Shown one piece after another: positions 1-9,240 of a stretch of DNA of 64,000 bases. Origin of the DNA: Gammaproteobacteria bacterium UBA2675 (lineage in GTDB: Bacteria > Pseudomonadota > Gammaproteobacteria > Pseudomonadales > Pseudohongiellaceae). The first letter of the stretch is position 1; each line of letters begins with the position of its first letter. The stretch is taken from positions 1 to 64,000 of the forward strand of contig DEMH01000009.1 of NCBI GenBank assembly GCA_002354805.1. Reading direction: 5' to 3'. The translations under genes and the position numbers were made by a program. The notes under the pieces are model-generated. The model had not been told where the DNA came from and did no database searches. It saw only the letters and a program-made list of their open reading frames with translations.

Positions 1-25
1 TCAGATATAAGGACTGCCACCCTGG

Positions 26-65
26 TTCCGGCGCCGGAAGCGAAAAGCCATAATCTGGCGCCGGA
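26..65. other. Two GC-rich palindromes downstream of fba
   Basis: Bases 26-39 form a perfect 14-bp palindrome (TTCCGGCGCCGGAA), and 54-65 hold a near-copy (TCTGGCGCCGGA). They lie just past the stop of fba. Neither is followed by a T-run on the minus strand, so this is not a clear intrinsic terminator. Nothing else is recognisable in bases 1-76. Confidence 0.35.
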
Positions 66-76
66 TTTGAAGAGCA

Positions 77-1120
77 TCAGAGCCCGTACTTACCAGCCAT
101 CTCCTCCAGACTGTAAACCTTCCCAATCCGATCAATCTGACCCGCCGTCCCGAACGCCTCCAGACGCGCCTTCACGATCCCCTTCATCGCTTTAACAGTC
201 GGTGTCAGGAATTTACGTGGATCGAACTCTGATTTGTTCTCAGCCAGGAACTTGCGCACCGCGCCGGTAGATGCCAGACGCAGGTCCGTGTCGATATTGA
301 CCTTGCGTACACCGTGCTTGATACCTTCCTGAATTTCTTCGACCGGCACACCGTAAGTTTCCGGGATCTCACCGCCAAATTCGTTGATCACAGCCAGCCA
401 CTCCTGTGGAACCGATGACGAGCCGTGCATGACCAGGTGTGTATTGGGAATACGGGCGTGAATTTGTTTGATACGTTCAATGGCCAGGATGTCGCCAGTC
501 GGTGGTCGTGTAAATTTGTAAGCGCCATGACTGGTTCCAACCGCAATCGCCAGAGCATCCACGCCTGTATCGCTGACAAATTGCGCAGCCTCTTCAGGGT
601 CAGTCAGCATCTGATCGTGAGTCAGCTTGCCTTCCGCACCGATGCCGTCTTCTTCACCTGCCATACCCGTTTCCAGCGAACCCAGGCAACCAATTTCACC
701 TTCCACGGACACGCCACAGGCATGTGCCATTTCAACTACGGTACGTGTGACTTTGACGTTGTAGTCATAGTCAGTTGGCGTCTTGCCATCGGTCCCCAGG
801 GAGCCGTCCATCATGACTGAGGAGAACCCAAGCTGGATAGAGCGCTGACATACCGCAGGTGACACACCGTGATCCTGGTGCATGACGATAGGGATATGAG
901 GGAACTCTTCGATGGCAGCCAGAATAAGGTGACGCAGGAAGTTGGAACCGGCATATTTTCGCGCACCGGCCGAAGCCTGCAGAATAACCGGGCTGTGGAC
1001 TTCGTTCGCTGCCTCCATAATGGCGCGAACCTGTTCCAGATTATTGACGTTGAATGCGGGTACGCCGTAACCATGTTCGGCAGCGTGATCCAGCAACTGC
1101 CGCAGACTGATAAGTGCCAT
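77..1120 (-). CDS. fba: Class II fructose-1,6-bisphosphate aldolase
   Basis: Cleaves fructose-1,6-bisphosphate to dihydroxyacetone phosphate and glyceraldehyde-3-phosphate in the cytoplasm (glycolysis, gluconeogenesis). The 347-aa product matches the Calvin-cycle subtype of the class II, metal-dependent family: HQDHG around residue 81 with the metal-site histidine, GTSHG near 196-199, HGSSS near 232, and NIDTD in the phosphate-binding region. The reading frame stays open about 88 codons upstream, but I place the start at the ATG ending at 1120, because an AGGAAG ribosome site sits just before it and the family begins MALISLRQLLDH. It is the last gene of the minus-strand run tkt-epd-pgk-fba, 31 nt after pgk. 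The same order is known in Pseudomonas (gene called fda there). Confidence 0.96.
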   Translation of the reverse strand: MALISLRQLLDHAAEHGYGVPAFNVNNLEQVRAIMEAANEVHSPVILQASAGARKYAGSNFLRHLILAAIEEFPHIPIVMHQDHGVSPAVCQRSIQLGFSSVMMDGSLGTDGKTPTDYDYNVKVTRTVVEMAHACGVSVEGEIGCLGSLETGMAGEEDGIGAEGKLTHDQMLTDPEEAAQFVSDTGVDALAIAVGTSHGAYKFTRPPTGDILAIERIKQIHARIPNTHLVMHGSSSVPQEWLAVINEFGGEIPETYGVPVEEIQEGIKHGVRKVNIDTDLRLASTGAVRKFLAENKSEFDPRKFLTPTVKAMKGIVKARLEAFGTAGQIDRIGKVYSLEEMAGKYGL

Positions 1121-1151
1121 AGTAACTTCCTCTTGAAAAGTATTTAGTAAA

Positions 1152-2336
1152 TTAGTGTTCCAGAACAGCAACCGCCGGCAGCACATCACCCTGAACGAAC
1201 TCCAGGAATGCACCACCACCGGTGGAAATGTAAGATACCTGATCCGTAATGCCGAACTTGTCGATGGCCTGAATCGTCTCGCCACCACCCGCAATAGAGA
1301 ATCCCTTGCTGGACGCCACTGCCTCAGCAATCGCCTTGGTGCCATTGGCAAATGTGTCGAACTCAAAGACACCAACCGGACCATTCCATATAATGGTTTT
1401 CATCTCACCAATGATAGCTGCCAGTTTCTGTGCAGTCTGCGGACCGATGTCCAGAATCATGTCGTCATCAGCCACATCGCTGACGGCCTTGATGGTTCCC
1501 TCGGCATCAGCAGAAAACGATTTTGCTACGACCACGTCGACCGGCAGAGGGATCGATGTTTTTTGCATCAGGGCTTTAGCGGTATCTACTAGATCAGCTT
1601 CCACCAGTGATTTACCAACTGGATAGCCTGCTGCCAACAGGAAGGTATTGGCGATACCACCACCCACGATCAGCTGATCTGTTTTTTCCGCCAGGCTTTC
1701 GAGTACCTGCAATTTGCTGGACACTTTGGCGCCACCAACAATGGCCAGCATGGGACGTTCCGGACTCTTCAGGGCTTTGTCGAGCGCGTCCAACTCAGCC
1801 GAGAGCAATGGACCCGCACAGGCCTTGCCGGCAAAACGTGCCACGCCGTGAGTACTTGCCTGCGCGCGGTGCGCTGTGCCAAACGCATCCATGACAAAAA
1901 TATCGCACAGGCCAGCATAGGCCTGGGCCAGATCGTCGCTATTTTTACCTTCGCCAACATTGATCCGCACATTTTCCAGAAGAACAACTTCACCCTGCTC
2001 TGGTGTCGCACCGTCAGGATTTTGCAGATAATCCTGCACCAGCCGCACTGGCACACCCAGCAGCTTCTGCATGTGCTCTGCTACTGGCGCCATAGAAGAC
2101 TCAGTTTGCTCTGAGATGGGCTTTCCTTCTTCCGGGCGGCCCAGGTGGGACATCACCATCACCCTGGCGCCAGCATCCAGCGCCTGACGAATAGTTGGCA
2201 GCGCCGCGACGATGCGCGTGTCATTACCCACAACACCATTTTTGACTGGAACATTCAGATCCTCGCGGATCAGTATGCGTTTCCCGGCGAGGTCCAATTC
2301 GTGCATCCGTGTAATGGTTTTTGCTGATGATGTCAT
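1152..2336 (-). CDS. pgk: Phosphoglycerate kinase
   Basis: Transfers phosphate between 1,3-bisphosphoglycerate and ADP, giving 3-phosphoglycerate and ATP. At 394 aa it is close to the usual bacterial length. The N-terminal substrate-binding segment reads REDLNVP (residues 24-30); SHLGRP follows near residue 64; the nucleotide side carries GGAKVSSK and the C-terminal GGGET and STGGGAFLE segments. The ATG at 2336 has an AGGAG-like site about 10 nt upstream; an alternative ATG ten codons in is possible. It lies 42 nt after epd and 31 nt before fba, so the glycolytic genes are probably co-transcribed. Confidence 0.97.
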   Translation of the reverse strand: MTSSAKTITRMHELDLAGKRILIREDLNVPVKNGVVGNDTRIVAALPTIRQALDAGARVMVMSHLGRPEEGKPISEQTESSMAPVAEHMQKLLGVPVRLVQDYLQNPDGATPEQGEVVLLENVRINVGEGKNSDDLAQAYAGLCDIFVMDAFGTAHRAQASTHGVARFAGKACAGPLLSAELDALDKALKSPERPMLAIVGGAKVSSKLQVLESLAEKTDQLIVGGGIANTFLLAAGYPVGKSLVEADLVDTAKALMQKTSIPLPVDVVVAKSFSADAEGTIKAVSDVADDDMILDIGPQTAQKLAAIIGEMKTIIWNGPVGVFEFDTFANGTKAIAEAVASSKGFSIAGGGETIQAIDKFGITDQVSYISTGGGAFLEFVQGDVLPAVAVLEH

Positions 2337-2378
2337 TTAAATCCTGCTCCTTTGTTCAATTGGATCTGAGCGCTTTTG

Positions 2379-3407
2379 TTACTGCGACTGCAGCCTGATC
2401 AGGTTGGCAACATCAAGCATGCGATTGGCATAAGCCCATTCGTTGTCAAACCAGGCAAGCACTTTTATCAGATGTTCGCCACTCACTCGTGTCTGACTCA
2501 GATCCACAATAGCCGATCTTGGGTCATGATTAAAATCACAGGATGCCAGTGGCTCGTCCGTGCAGGCCAGCACATTGGGCATTGATCGGCTTGACGCGCT
2601 GCGAATGGCATCATTAACCTGCTGCATGCTGGCGTTGCTTGAGACGGTAACGGTCAGATCGATGGCCGATACGTTGACAGTTGGTACGCGCATTGCCTGC
2701 GCCGAGAAACGTCCATCCAGGTGTGGCAGAATACGGCCGATACCCCTGGCAATTTCTGTATCAACCGGAATGATTGACTGTACGGCGCTGCGTGTCTTGC
2801 GCAGGTCCTGGTGGTGATAAGCATCGATGACCGGCTGATCATTCATTGCAGAATGGATGGTCGTGATTACACCGTATTCAACACCGAAAGCTTCGTCGAG
2901 GCACTGAATCACCGGTACCACGCAGTTGGTCGTGCAGGAAGCGGCCGATATGATCCGGTGCTCGGGTGTCAGCTGCTCGTGGTTGATCCCGTAAATGACA
3001 GTAGCATCAACGTCACTTTGTGCCGGCTGTGAAAACAGCAGCCTGCCGGCACCCTGCTGAAGATGCTGCGCGGCAGTGGCTCTGTCACTGAAACACCCGC
3101 TGCACTCCAGCACCAGATCAACGTCAAGATCGCGCCATGGCAGTGCGCCGATCTCTTGATGCGAGAGGACCTTGATGCTCTGACCATTTATCTTCATCGT
3201 GTCATTCGCCACAAGTTCCACGTCACCCACAAACCGGCCGTGAGTACTGTCGTAGCGTGTCAGGTGCGTCAGCGTCCTTGCATCCGTCAGGTCATTTACC
3301 GCAACGATCTGCATTTCGGGCAGATCCTTACGTTCATACAAGGCACGCAGCACACAACGGCCTATGCGGCCATAACCATTAATTGCCAGTCGATACGGCT
3401 TGGTCAT
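2379..3407 (-). CDS. epd: Erythrose-4-phosphate dehydrogenase (GAPDH family)
   Basis: NAD-dependent dehydrogenase of the GAPDH superfamily, 342 aa. The Rossmann motif GYGRIGR is at 11-17 and the catalytic SCTTN at 157-161 (nucleophile Cys158). I prefer Epd to ordinary GapA because several stretches match E. coli Epd closely: TTIHSAM, QSIIPVDT, and FNHDPRSAIVD with TRVSG near the C-terminus. Epd makes 4-phosphoerythronate for pyridoxal phosphate synthesis. Some epd-like enzymes also act on glyceraldehyde-3-phosphate, and no other gap is visible here, so a glycolytic role is not excluded. It sits 16 nt after tkt and 42 nt before pgk, the arrangement known in Pseudomonas. Confidence 0.88.
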   Translation of the reverse strand: MTKPYRLAINGYGRIGRCVLRALYERKDLPEMQIVAVNDLTDARTLTHLTRYDSTHGRFVGDVELVANDTMKINGQSIKVLSHQEIGALPWRDLDVDLVLECSGCFSDRATAAQHLQQGAGRLLFSQPAQSDVDATVIYGINHEQLTPEHRIISAASCTTNCVVPVIQCLDEAFGVEYGVITTIHSAMNDQPVIDAYHHQDLRKTRSAVQSIIPVDTEIARGIGRILPHLDGRFSAQAMRVPTVNVSAIDLTVTVSSNASMQQVNDAIRSASSRSMPNVLACTDEPLASCDFNHDPRSAIVDLSQTRVSGEHLIKVLAWFDNEWAYANRMLDVANLIRLQSQ

Positions 3408-3423
3408 AGTGCGCCCGGATCCT

Positions 3424-5427
3424 TCATGCCAACAGTTTTTGTGCGCGGCTGACTATATTCTCTGCGGTAAATCCAAATTCCTTCATCAGTACGCCGCCTG
3501 GTGCCGATTCACCAAACGTGGTCATCCCTATCACGTCGCCATCAAGGCCGACGTATCTGGACCAGTACTCTACAGCGCCGGCTTCGACGGCCAGGCGCTT
3601 GCGGACTGCGTTCGGCAGTACCTGTTCACGGTAAGCCGCATCCTGCTGGTCAAATACGTCTGCCGACGGCATCGATACCAGGCGTGCCTTGACGCCAGAT
3701 CCCTGCAGCTCTTTTACAGCATCGCGTGCTACCGATACTTCCGAGCCGGTGGCAATCACGATCAGTTCCGGACTGCCGTCACAGTCTTCCAGCACGTAGG
3801 CGCCACGGGAGATCAGATCAACCTGCTCCACGCTGCGTTCCTGATGAGGCAGACCCTGACGGGACAACACCAGAGATGTCGGGCCATCATTGCGCTGCAG
3901 CGCACGGGTCCAGGCAATCGCCGTCTCCACTGCGTCACTGGGGCGCCATACCGACATGTTCGGTGTTGTACGCAGGTTGGTGAGCTGCTCGATGGGCTGG
4001 TGAGTCGGACCGTCCTCACCCTGACCAATTGAGTCATGTGTATAGACGTTGATGACGTGCTGCTTCATCAGGGCGCCCATGCGCACGGCATTGCGCGCAT
4101 ATTCCATGAAGATCAGGAAGGTGCCACCGAAGGGAATGAACCCGCCATGTAATGCAATACCGTTCATGATGGCGCTCATGCCGAATTCACGCACACCGTA
4201 ATAGATGTAGTTGCCATCGTTTTGTTCGCTGATCGGTACACTGCCTTTCCACATGGTCAGGTTGGAGCCTGCCAGGTCTGCGGAACCGCCAAGCAGTTCG
4301 GGCAGAATCTCGCTGAACGCAGCGATCATGTTTTGGGATGCCTTGCGTGTCGCCAGGCCTTCACCTTTTTGCTGGCACTGCTGAATCAATTCGCGCGCCT
4401 GCTCCTCGAAGTGTCCGGGCAATTGTCCTTTCAGGCGACGCACCAGCTCCATTGCCAGATCAGGGTAGGCCTCCTCATAACGGACCAGTTTTTCTTTCCA
4501 GCGTGTCTCAGCCTGGAAGCCTTTTTCACGGCAGTCCCAGTCCTGCAGGATGGCCTGGGGCACCTCGAAGGGCGGGTACTCCCAACCCAGGGCCTTGCGC
4601 GTGGCAGCGACTTCATCAGGGCCCAGCGGGGCTCCGTGCACACCGGCAGTGCCAGCTTTTGCCGGAGAACCAAAGCCGATGACTGTCTTGCAGCGAATCA
4701 GTGTCGGTCGCTTTGTATCAGCACGAGCCTCTTCAATCGCCTTGATGATCTGTTCGGCGTCATGTCCGTCAATCGCCAGTACCTGCCAGCCGTAGGATTC
4801 GAAGCGTTTGGTGGTGTCATCAGTGAACCAGCCGTCAACATCACCGTCGATAGAAATGCCATTGTCGTCATAGAAAGCAATCAGCTTGCCCAGGCCCAGC
4901 GTGCCAGCCAGCGAGCACACTTCGTGGGAGATACCCTCCATCAGACAGCCATCGCCAGCAAAAACATAGGTGTAGTGGTCGATGATGTCGTGCTCAGGGC
5001 GGTTGAATTGCGCAGCCAGTGTTTTCTCGGCAATCGCCATACCAACGGCATTGGCCAGCCCCTGGCCCAGCGGGCCGGTCGTTGTTTCCACACCAGGTGT
5101 ATAGCCGTATTCAGGGTGGCCCGGCGTTCTGGAATGCAGCTGCCGGAAGTTCTGCAGCTCCGACATTGGCAGATCAAAGCCACTCAGGTGCAGCAGTGAG
5201 TAGATCAGCATCGAACCATGACCGTTGGACAATACAAATCGGTCGCGATTCAGCCACTGCGGATTGCGCGGGTTGAATGACAAATAGTCGTTCCAGAGGA
5301 CTTCCGCAATATCTGCCATACCCATCGGGGCTCCGGGATGCCCGGAATTGGCTTTCTGGACGGCATCCATACTGAGGGCGCGGATGGCATTGGCGCGATC
5401 TCTGCGTGAGGTCTGTCGGTTCGACAT
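3424..5427 (-). CDS. tkt: Transketolase
   Basis: Thiamine-diphosphate enzyme of the pentose phosphate pathway, moving two-carbon ketol units between sugar phosphates. The 667-aa length is typical. Visible signatures: NSGHPGAPMG near residues 27-36, the ThDP/metal motif starting GDG at 158-160 and continuing through EGISHE, GPLGQGLA near 118-125, and THDSIGQGEDGPTHQP in the pyrimidine-binding domain. The ATG at 5427 is preceded by an AGGAG site. It is the first gene of the run tkt-epd-pgk-fba and diverges from the SahR-like regulator at 5597. Tkt makes erythrose-4-phosphate, the substrate of Epd encoded next, which fits the pairing. Confidence 0.96.
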   Translation of the reverse strand: MSNRQTSRRDRANAIRALSMDAVQKANSGHPGAPMGMADIAEVLWNDYLSFNPRNPQWLNRDRFVLSNGHGSMLIYSLLHLSGFDLPMSELQNFRQLHSRTPGHPEYGYTPGVETTTGPLGQGLANAVGMAIAEKTLAAQFNRPEHDIIDHYTYVFAGDGCLMEGISHEVCSLAGTLGLGKLIAFYDDNGISIDGDVDGWFTDDTTKRFESYGWQVLAIDGHDAEQIIKAIEEARADTKRPTLIRCKTVIGFGSPAKAGTAGVHGAPLGPDEVAATRKALGWEYPPFEVPQAILQDWDCREKGFQAETRWKEKLVRYEEAYPDLAMELVRRLKGQLPGHFEEQARELIQQCQQKGEGLATRKASQNMIAAFSEILPELLGGSADLAGSNLTMWKGSVPISEQNDGNYIYYGVREFGMSAIMNGIALHGGFIPFGGTFLIFMEYARNAVRMGALMKQHVINVYTHDSIGQGEDGPTHQPIEQLTNLRTTPNMSVWRPSDAVETAIAWTRALQRNDGPTSLVLSRQGLPHQERSVEQVDLISRGAYVLEDCDGSPELIVIATGSEVSVARDAVKELQGSGVKARLVSMPSADVFDQQDAAYREQVLPNAVRKRLAVEAGAVEYWSRYVGLDGDVIGMTTFGESAPGGVLMKEFGFTAENIVSRAQKLLA

Positions 5428-5547
5428 ACGAGCGGGACTCCTGTTGAGGGGCGTATCAAAGCGCGTATTTTCCCGCAGATTGGCTATATTTTCCAGACAA
5501 ATACGGGGGGTATGGCGGATTCACGCCGGTTTTCAGCAACAACTCTC

Positions 5548-5587
5548 TATCAAAATATTTTGATATAGGTCTAAAAGCTGGTATAGT
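5548..5587 (+). promoter_or_regulatory. Promoter with overlapping 18-bp palindromic operator
   Basis: Bases 5548-5565 are a perfect 18-bp palindrome (TATCAAAATATTTTGATA). Its right arm contains TTGATA (5560-5565), which serves as a -35 box 16 nt from a -10 box TATAGT (5582-5587). A repressor bound here would block RNA polymerase. The natural candidate is the ArsR-type protein encoded from 5597, whose family binds AT-rich palindromes. The site lies in the tkt/regulator intergenic region; no second copy is seen before metK or ahcY. Confidence 0.75.
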
Positions 5588-5596
5588 CCGCCGCCT

Positions 5597-6601
5597 ATGA
5601 GCGCCAAACTTCAACCAGTACATGCAGATAGCACCACTGCCGAGATCGGAGATGCCGAGACGCTCGCGCGCCTGTTCAAAGCACTGGCGGATCCCTTGCG
5701 TCTGGATATTCTGCGTCTGCTGCGCACTGAATCATTCGGCGTGCTGGAACTGAGCCGAATCCTCGACGTGCGGCAGTCGGCACTGAGCCATCATCTGAAA
5801 ATCCTGGCCCAGGCCGCGCTGGTTTCAACGCGCCGCGAGGGCAACAGCATTTTTTATCGGCGAGCTCTGCTGCTGGTGGATGACCCCGCGTACGAAGCCA
5901 AACGAGCGGCATTCGCGGCTCTGGATCAGCTAAGCCTGCGACAGACCCTGAAGGACGGCATCAGCCAGATTCATCACGAGCGATCCGAACAGTCCCTGCT
6001 GTTTTTCGAACGCCATGCAGAGCGGTTCCTGGAAAAGCAGGAGCTGGTCGCCGAATACGCGCATTACCGAGAGACGCTTAGTGACCTGCTTGACGGCCTT
6101 AAATTGTCGAAGAACGCAGCTGTAATGGAAGTGGGGCCTGGCGAAAGCCCGCTGCTCAGCGAGCTGGCCGCTCGATTTGCGAACCTTACAGCGCTCGACA
6201 ACTCTCTGGAAATGCTCAACAGGGCACGCAACATGCTGTCGCAGCGCAGTGGCCGCAGTGATGTCACTTTCATCCACGGCGACACACAGATTGCGCTGAC
6301 ACGCCCCCAGCGTTTCGACCTGATTATTTACAACATGGTACTCCACCACATTCCGTCGCCCCAGGAGACCTTTAAAGACTGCGCCAGTCTTTTGAACAAA
6401 GGCGGCACGCTGCTATTGATTGACCTCAGCCATCATGATCAGGACTGGGTACGCGACTCCTGCGGTGACCTGTGGCTGGGATTTACTGAACAAGACCTCG
6501 ACGCCTGGGCCAACGAGGCTGATCTGCATTTCGGACAACGCGTATATCTGGGACTGCGTAATGGTTTTCAGGTGCAGATGCGCACATTTACTAAACATTA
6601 A
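5597..6601 (+). CDS. ArsR-family regulator fused to a SAM methyltransferase domain (SahR-like)
   Basis: Predicted autoregulated repressor of methionine/SAM-cycle genes, 334 aa. Residues about 22-90 form an ArsR winged helix (LADPLRLDILRLL, then recognition region RQSALSHHLKIL). Residues about 170-300 form a Rossmann methyltransferase fold with motif I MEVGPGESPLL (near 177-187) and an acidic residue at the end of strand 2 (LDNS). This two-domain architecture beside metK is known in Pseudomonas (PA0547) and resembles SahR regulators, which respond to S-adenosylhomocysteine; binding of SAM or SAH by the C-terminal domain would be the sensor. It lies 42 nt before metK. The predicted transcription start (about 5593-5595) is almost at the ATG, so the message may be leaderless. 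Specific regulon membership is inference. Confidence 0.85.
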   Translation: MSAKLQPVHADSTTAEIGDAETLARLFKALADPLRLDILRLLRTESFGVLELSRILDVRQSALSHHLKILAQAALVSTRREGNSIFYRRALLLVDDPAYEAKRAAFAALDQLSLRQTLKDGISQIHHERSEQSLLFFERHAERFLEKQELVAEYAHYRETLSDLLDGLKLSKNAAVMEVGPGESPLLSELAARFANLTALDNSLEMLNRARNMLSQRSGRSDVTFIHGDTQIALTRPQRFDLIIYNMVLHHIPSPQETFKDCASLLNKGGTLLLIDLSHHDQDWVRDSCGDLWLGFTEQDLDAWANEADLHFGQRVYLGLRNGFQVQMRTFTKH

Positions 6602-6643
6602 TTTTTTGATCGCTGGACACTGACTGTTTTAAAGGAACTGATT

Positions 6644-7801
6644 ATGACAACACACCTGTTTACTTCCGAATCCGTCTCTGAAGGGCATCCGGACAAAATC
6701 GCCGACCAGATATCCGACGCGGTTCTGGACGCACTGCTCAAGCAGGATCCATCGGCTCGCGTGGCCTGTGAAACACTGGTCAAGACCGGCATGGTGATTG
6801 TGGCTGGCGAGGTCACAACTGAAGCTTATGTGGACCTGGAAGATATCGCCCGCCGAGTGGTCGTTGATATTGGTTACGATCATTCTGACAAGGGCTTTGA
6901 TGGTCACTCCTGTGCGGTTCTGAACGCCATCGGTAAACAGTCACCTGACATCGCCATGGGTGTCGACGAAACCGACGATCACGAACAGGGTGCCGGCGAC
7001 CAGGGCCTGATGTTCGGCTACGCCAGCAACGAGACCGACGTACTGATGCCTGCCCCCATCACTTACTCTCACAGACTGGTGAAGCGCCAGGCTGAAGTTC
7101 GCAAGAACGGCACGCTGCCGTGGCTGCGACCTGATGCCAAGAGCCAGATCACTTTCCGCTACCAGGATGGCAAGCCGGTTGGTATCGACGCAGTGGTTCT
7201 GTCCACACAGCACGCCCCTGAAATTGAGCAGAAGGCGCTGCAGGAAGCGGTGATGGAAGAAATCATCAAACCGGTTCTGCCTGCTGAGTGGCTGGATAAG
7301 GACACCAAGTATTTCATCAACCCGACCGGTCGTTTTGTAATTGGCGGTCCATTTGGTGACTGCGGTCTGACTGGTCGCAAGATCATTGTTGACACCTACG
7401 GCGGCATGGCTCGTCATGGTGGCGGCGCGTTCTCTGGCAAGGATCCGTCCAAAGTTGACCGCTCAGCTGCATACGCCGCGCGTTACGTTGCCAAAAACAT
7501 TGTCGCTGCCGGCATCGCCGACCGTTGCGAAGTTCAGGTCTCTTACGCCATTGGTGTCGCCGAACCGACATCCATCAGTGTAGAAACTTTCGGCACCGGA
7601 CAGATCAGCAACCAGCGTATTGTTGAGCTGATTCGTGAGCACTTTGAGCTGCGCCCGAAAGGCCTGATCAAGATGCTGGATCTGATCCGTCCGATCTATT
7701 TCCCGACGGCTGCCTACGGTCACTTTGGCCGCGAAGATGCTGAGATCACCTGGGAGAAAACTGACAAGGCTGAGGCGTTGCGCGCGGCCGCCGGACTGTA
7801 A
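6644..7801 (+). CDS. metK: S-adenosylmethionine synthetase
   Basis: Makes S-adenosylmethionine from methionine and ATP; cytoplasmic tetramer. The 385-aa protein carries the family signatures: SEGHPDK (residues 12-18), GAGDQGLMFGYA near 112-123, the phosphate-loop sequence GGGAFSGKDPSKVDRS, and the C-terminal GHFGR. A clear AAAGGA site precedes the ATG. It follows the SahR-like regulator by 42 nt and is followed 40 nt later by ahcY. No SAM or SAH riboswitch-like structure is evident in either short spacer, so control is more likely through the upstream operator. Confidence 0.98.
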   Translation: MTTHLFTSESVSEGHPDKIADQISDAVLDALLKQDPSARVACETLVKTGMVIVAGEVTTEAYVDLEDIARRVVVDIGYDHSDKGFDGHSCAVLNAIGKQSPDIAMGVDETDDHEQGAGDQGLMFGYASNETDVLMPAPITYSHRLVKRQAEVRKNGTLPWLRPDAKSQITFRYQDGKPVGIDAVVLSTQHAPEIEQKALQEAVMEEIIKPVLPAEWLDKDTKYFINPTGRFVIGGPFGDCGLTGRKIIVDTYGGMARHGGGAFSGKDPSKVDRSAAYAARYVAKNIVAAGIADRCEVQVSYAIGVAEPTSISVETFGTGQISNQRIVELIREHFELRPKGLIKMLDLIRPIYFPTAAYGHFGREDAEITWEKTDKAEALRAAAGL

Positions 7802-7841
7802 GTTAACGAATTCATTCAATCGTTTTTATTAAAGGTTTTTT

Positions 7842-9221
7842 ATGAGCACTAACGACTACAAAGTAGCCGATATTTCACTGGCCGAGTACGGCCGTAAAGA
7901 AGTGATTCTGGCCCAGGCGGAAATGCCCGCTCTGATGGCACTGCGTGAAAAGTATCGCGCAGAACAGCCTCTGGCCAATGCCAAGATCATTGGCTGTATC
8001 CACATGACCATCCAGACAGCCGTGCTGATCGAAACTCTGGTCGAACTGGGTGCAGAGGTGCGCTGGTCCTCCTGTAATATTTTCTCCACGCAGGATCATG
8101 CGGCAGCTTACATCGCTTCCAAAGGCATCGCGGTTTATGCATGGAAAGGTCAGACAGTTGAAGAAGGTGACTGGTGTATCGAACAGACCATCCTCAAAGA
8201 TGGTCAGCCCTGGGATGCCAACATGCTGCTCGACGATGGCGGCGACCTGACAGCCATGGTGCACAACAAGTACCCGCAGATGCTGGAAAAGATTCACGGT
8301 ATCACTGAAGAGACAACAACAGGCGTTCACCGTCTGGTTGAAATGCTGGCTGAAGGCTCGCTGAAAGTGCCGGCCATCAACGTCAACGACTCGGTTACCA
8401 AGTCCAAGAACGATAACAAGTACGGCTGCCGTCACAGTCTGAATGACGCGATCAAGCGTGGCACGGACATGTTGCTGTCAGGTCGACACGCGCTGGTCGT
8501 CGGCTATGGCGACGTGGGCAAGGGTTCTGCACAGAGCCTGCGTCAGGAAGGCATGATCGTGAAGATCACTGAAATCGACCCCATCTGTGCCATGCAGGCC
8601 TGTATGGACGGTTATGAGGTTGTGTCTGCCTACAAGGGCGGCGTGAACACTGGCAAGCTGGAAGACGTGGATGCCGCGTTGCTTGGCAAGATCGATCTGA
8701 TCGTAACCACGACCGGCAACATAGATGTCTGCGACAAGAACATGCTGCAGGCGCTGAAGGCAGGTGCAGTGGTCTGTAACATCGGTCACTTCGACAACGA
8801 AATTGACACCAAGTACATGCGTGACAACTGGCACTGGGAAGAAGTTAAGCCTCAGGTCCACAAGATCTATCGTGGCGATCTGGAGAAGAATCCGGAAGAC
8901 TACCTGCTGTTGCTGTCTGAAGGACGACTGGTCAACCTGGGCAACGCAACCGGCCACCCGTCACGCATCATGGATGGCTCGTTCGCCAACCAGGTAATTG
9001 CCCAGATCCATTTGTACAAGCAGGCTTTTGCCAGCAAGTCAGCTGAGCAGAAAGCAGAGCTGCTGCGTGTGGAAGTACTACCCAAGAAACTGGACGAAGA
9101 AGTAGCCGCATTGATGGTACTGGGTTTCGGTGGTGTGATCACCAAAATGACACCATCTCAGGCCAAGTACATCGGCGTGAAGGTAGAAGGTCCTTATAAG
9201 CCTGACGCCTACAAGTACTGA
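7842..9221 (+). CDS. ahcY: Adenosylhomocysteinase (SAH hydrolase)
   Basis: Splits S-adenosylhomocysteine into homocysteine and adenosine, removing the product inhibitor of methyltransferases. The 459-aa protein has the NAD-binding loop VVGYGDVGKGSAQSLR (about residue 225), the catalytic region with SVTKSKNDNKYG, and the conserved C-terminus ending PYKPDAYKY. The ATG has an AAAGG site. It sits between metK and metF, so this operon covers SAM synthesis, SAH breakdown and the methyl supply for homocysteine remethylation. Pseudomonas and relatives also use this one-step SAH route. Confidence 0.98.
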   Translation: MSTNDYKVADISLAEYGRKEVILAQAEMPALMALREKYRAEQPLANAKIIGCIHMTIQTAVLIETLVELGAEVRWSSCNIFSTQDHAAAYIASKGIAVYAWKGQTVEEGDWCIEQTILKDGQPWDANMLLDDGGDLTAMVHNKYPQMLEKIHGITEETTTGVHRLVEMLAEGSLKVPAINVNDSVTKSKNDNKYGCRHSLNDAIKRGTDMLLSGRHALVVGYGDVGKGSAQSLRQEGMIVKITEIDPICAMQACMDGYEVVSAYKGGVNTGKLEDVDAALLGKIDLIVTTTGNIDVCDKNMLQALKAGAVVCNIGHFDNEIDTKYMRDNWHWEEVKPQVHKIYRGDLEKNPEDYLLLLSEGRLVNLGNATGHPSRIMDGSFANQVIAQIHLYKQAFASKSAEQKAELLRVEVLPKKLDEEVAALMVLGFGGVITKMTPSQAKYIGVKVEGPYKPDAYKY

Positions 9222-9240
9222 TAATCGTTGATCTGAACGG

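Noticed and set aside
77..1384. Longer fba with an 88-residue N-terminal extension
   Set aside because: The extension runs through the pgk-fba spacer and into the 3' end of pgk, has no family counterpart, and the internal ATG has a good ribosome site.
4222..5199. 325-codon open frame antisense to tkt
   Set aside because: Lies wholly inside a strongly conserved transketolase gene and shows no family similarity.
7802..7841. SAM or SAH riboswitch before ahcY
   Set aside because: The 40-nt spacer is too short and shows no pseudoknot-like pairing.
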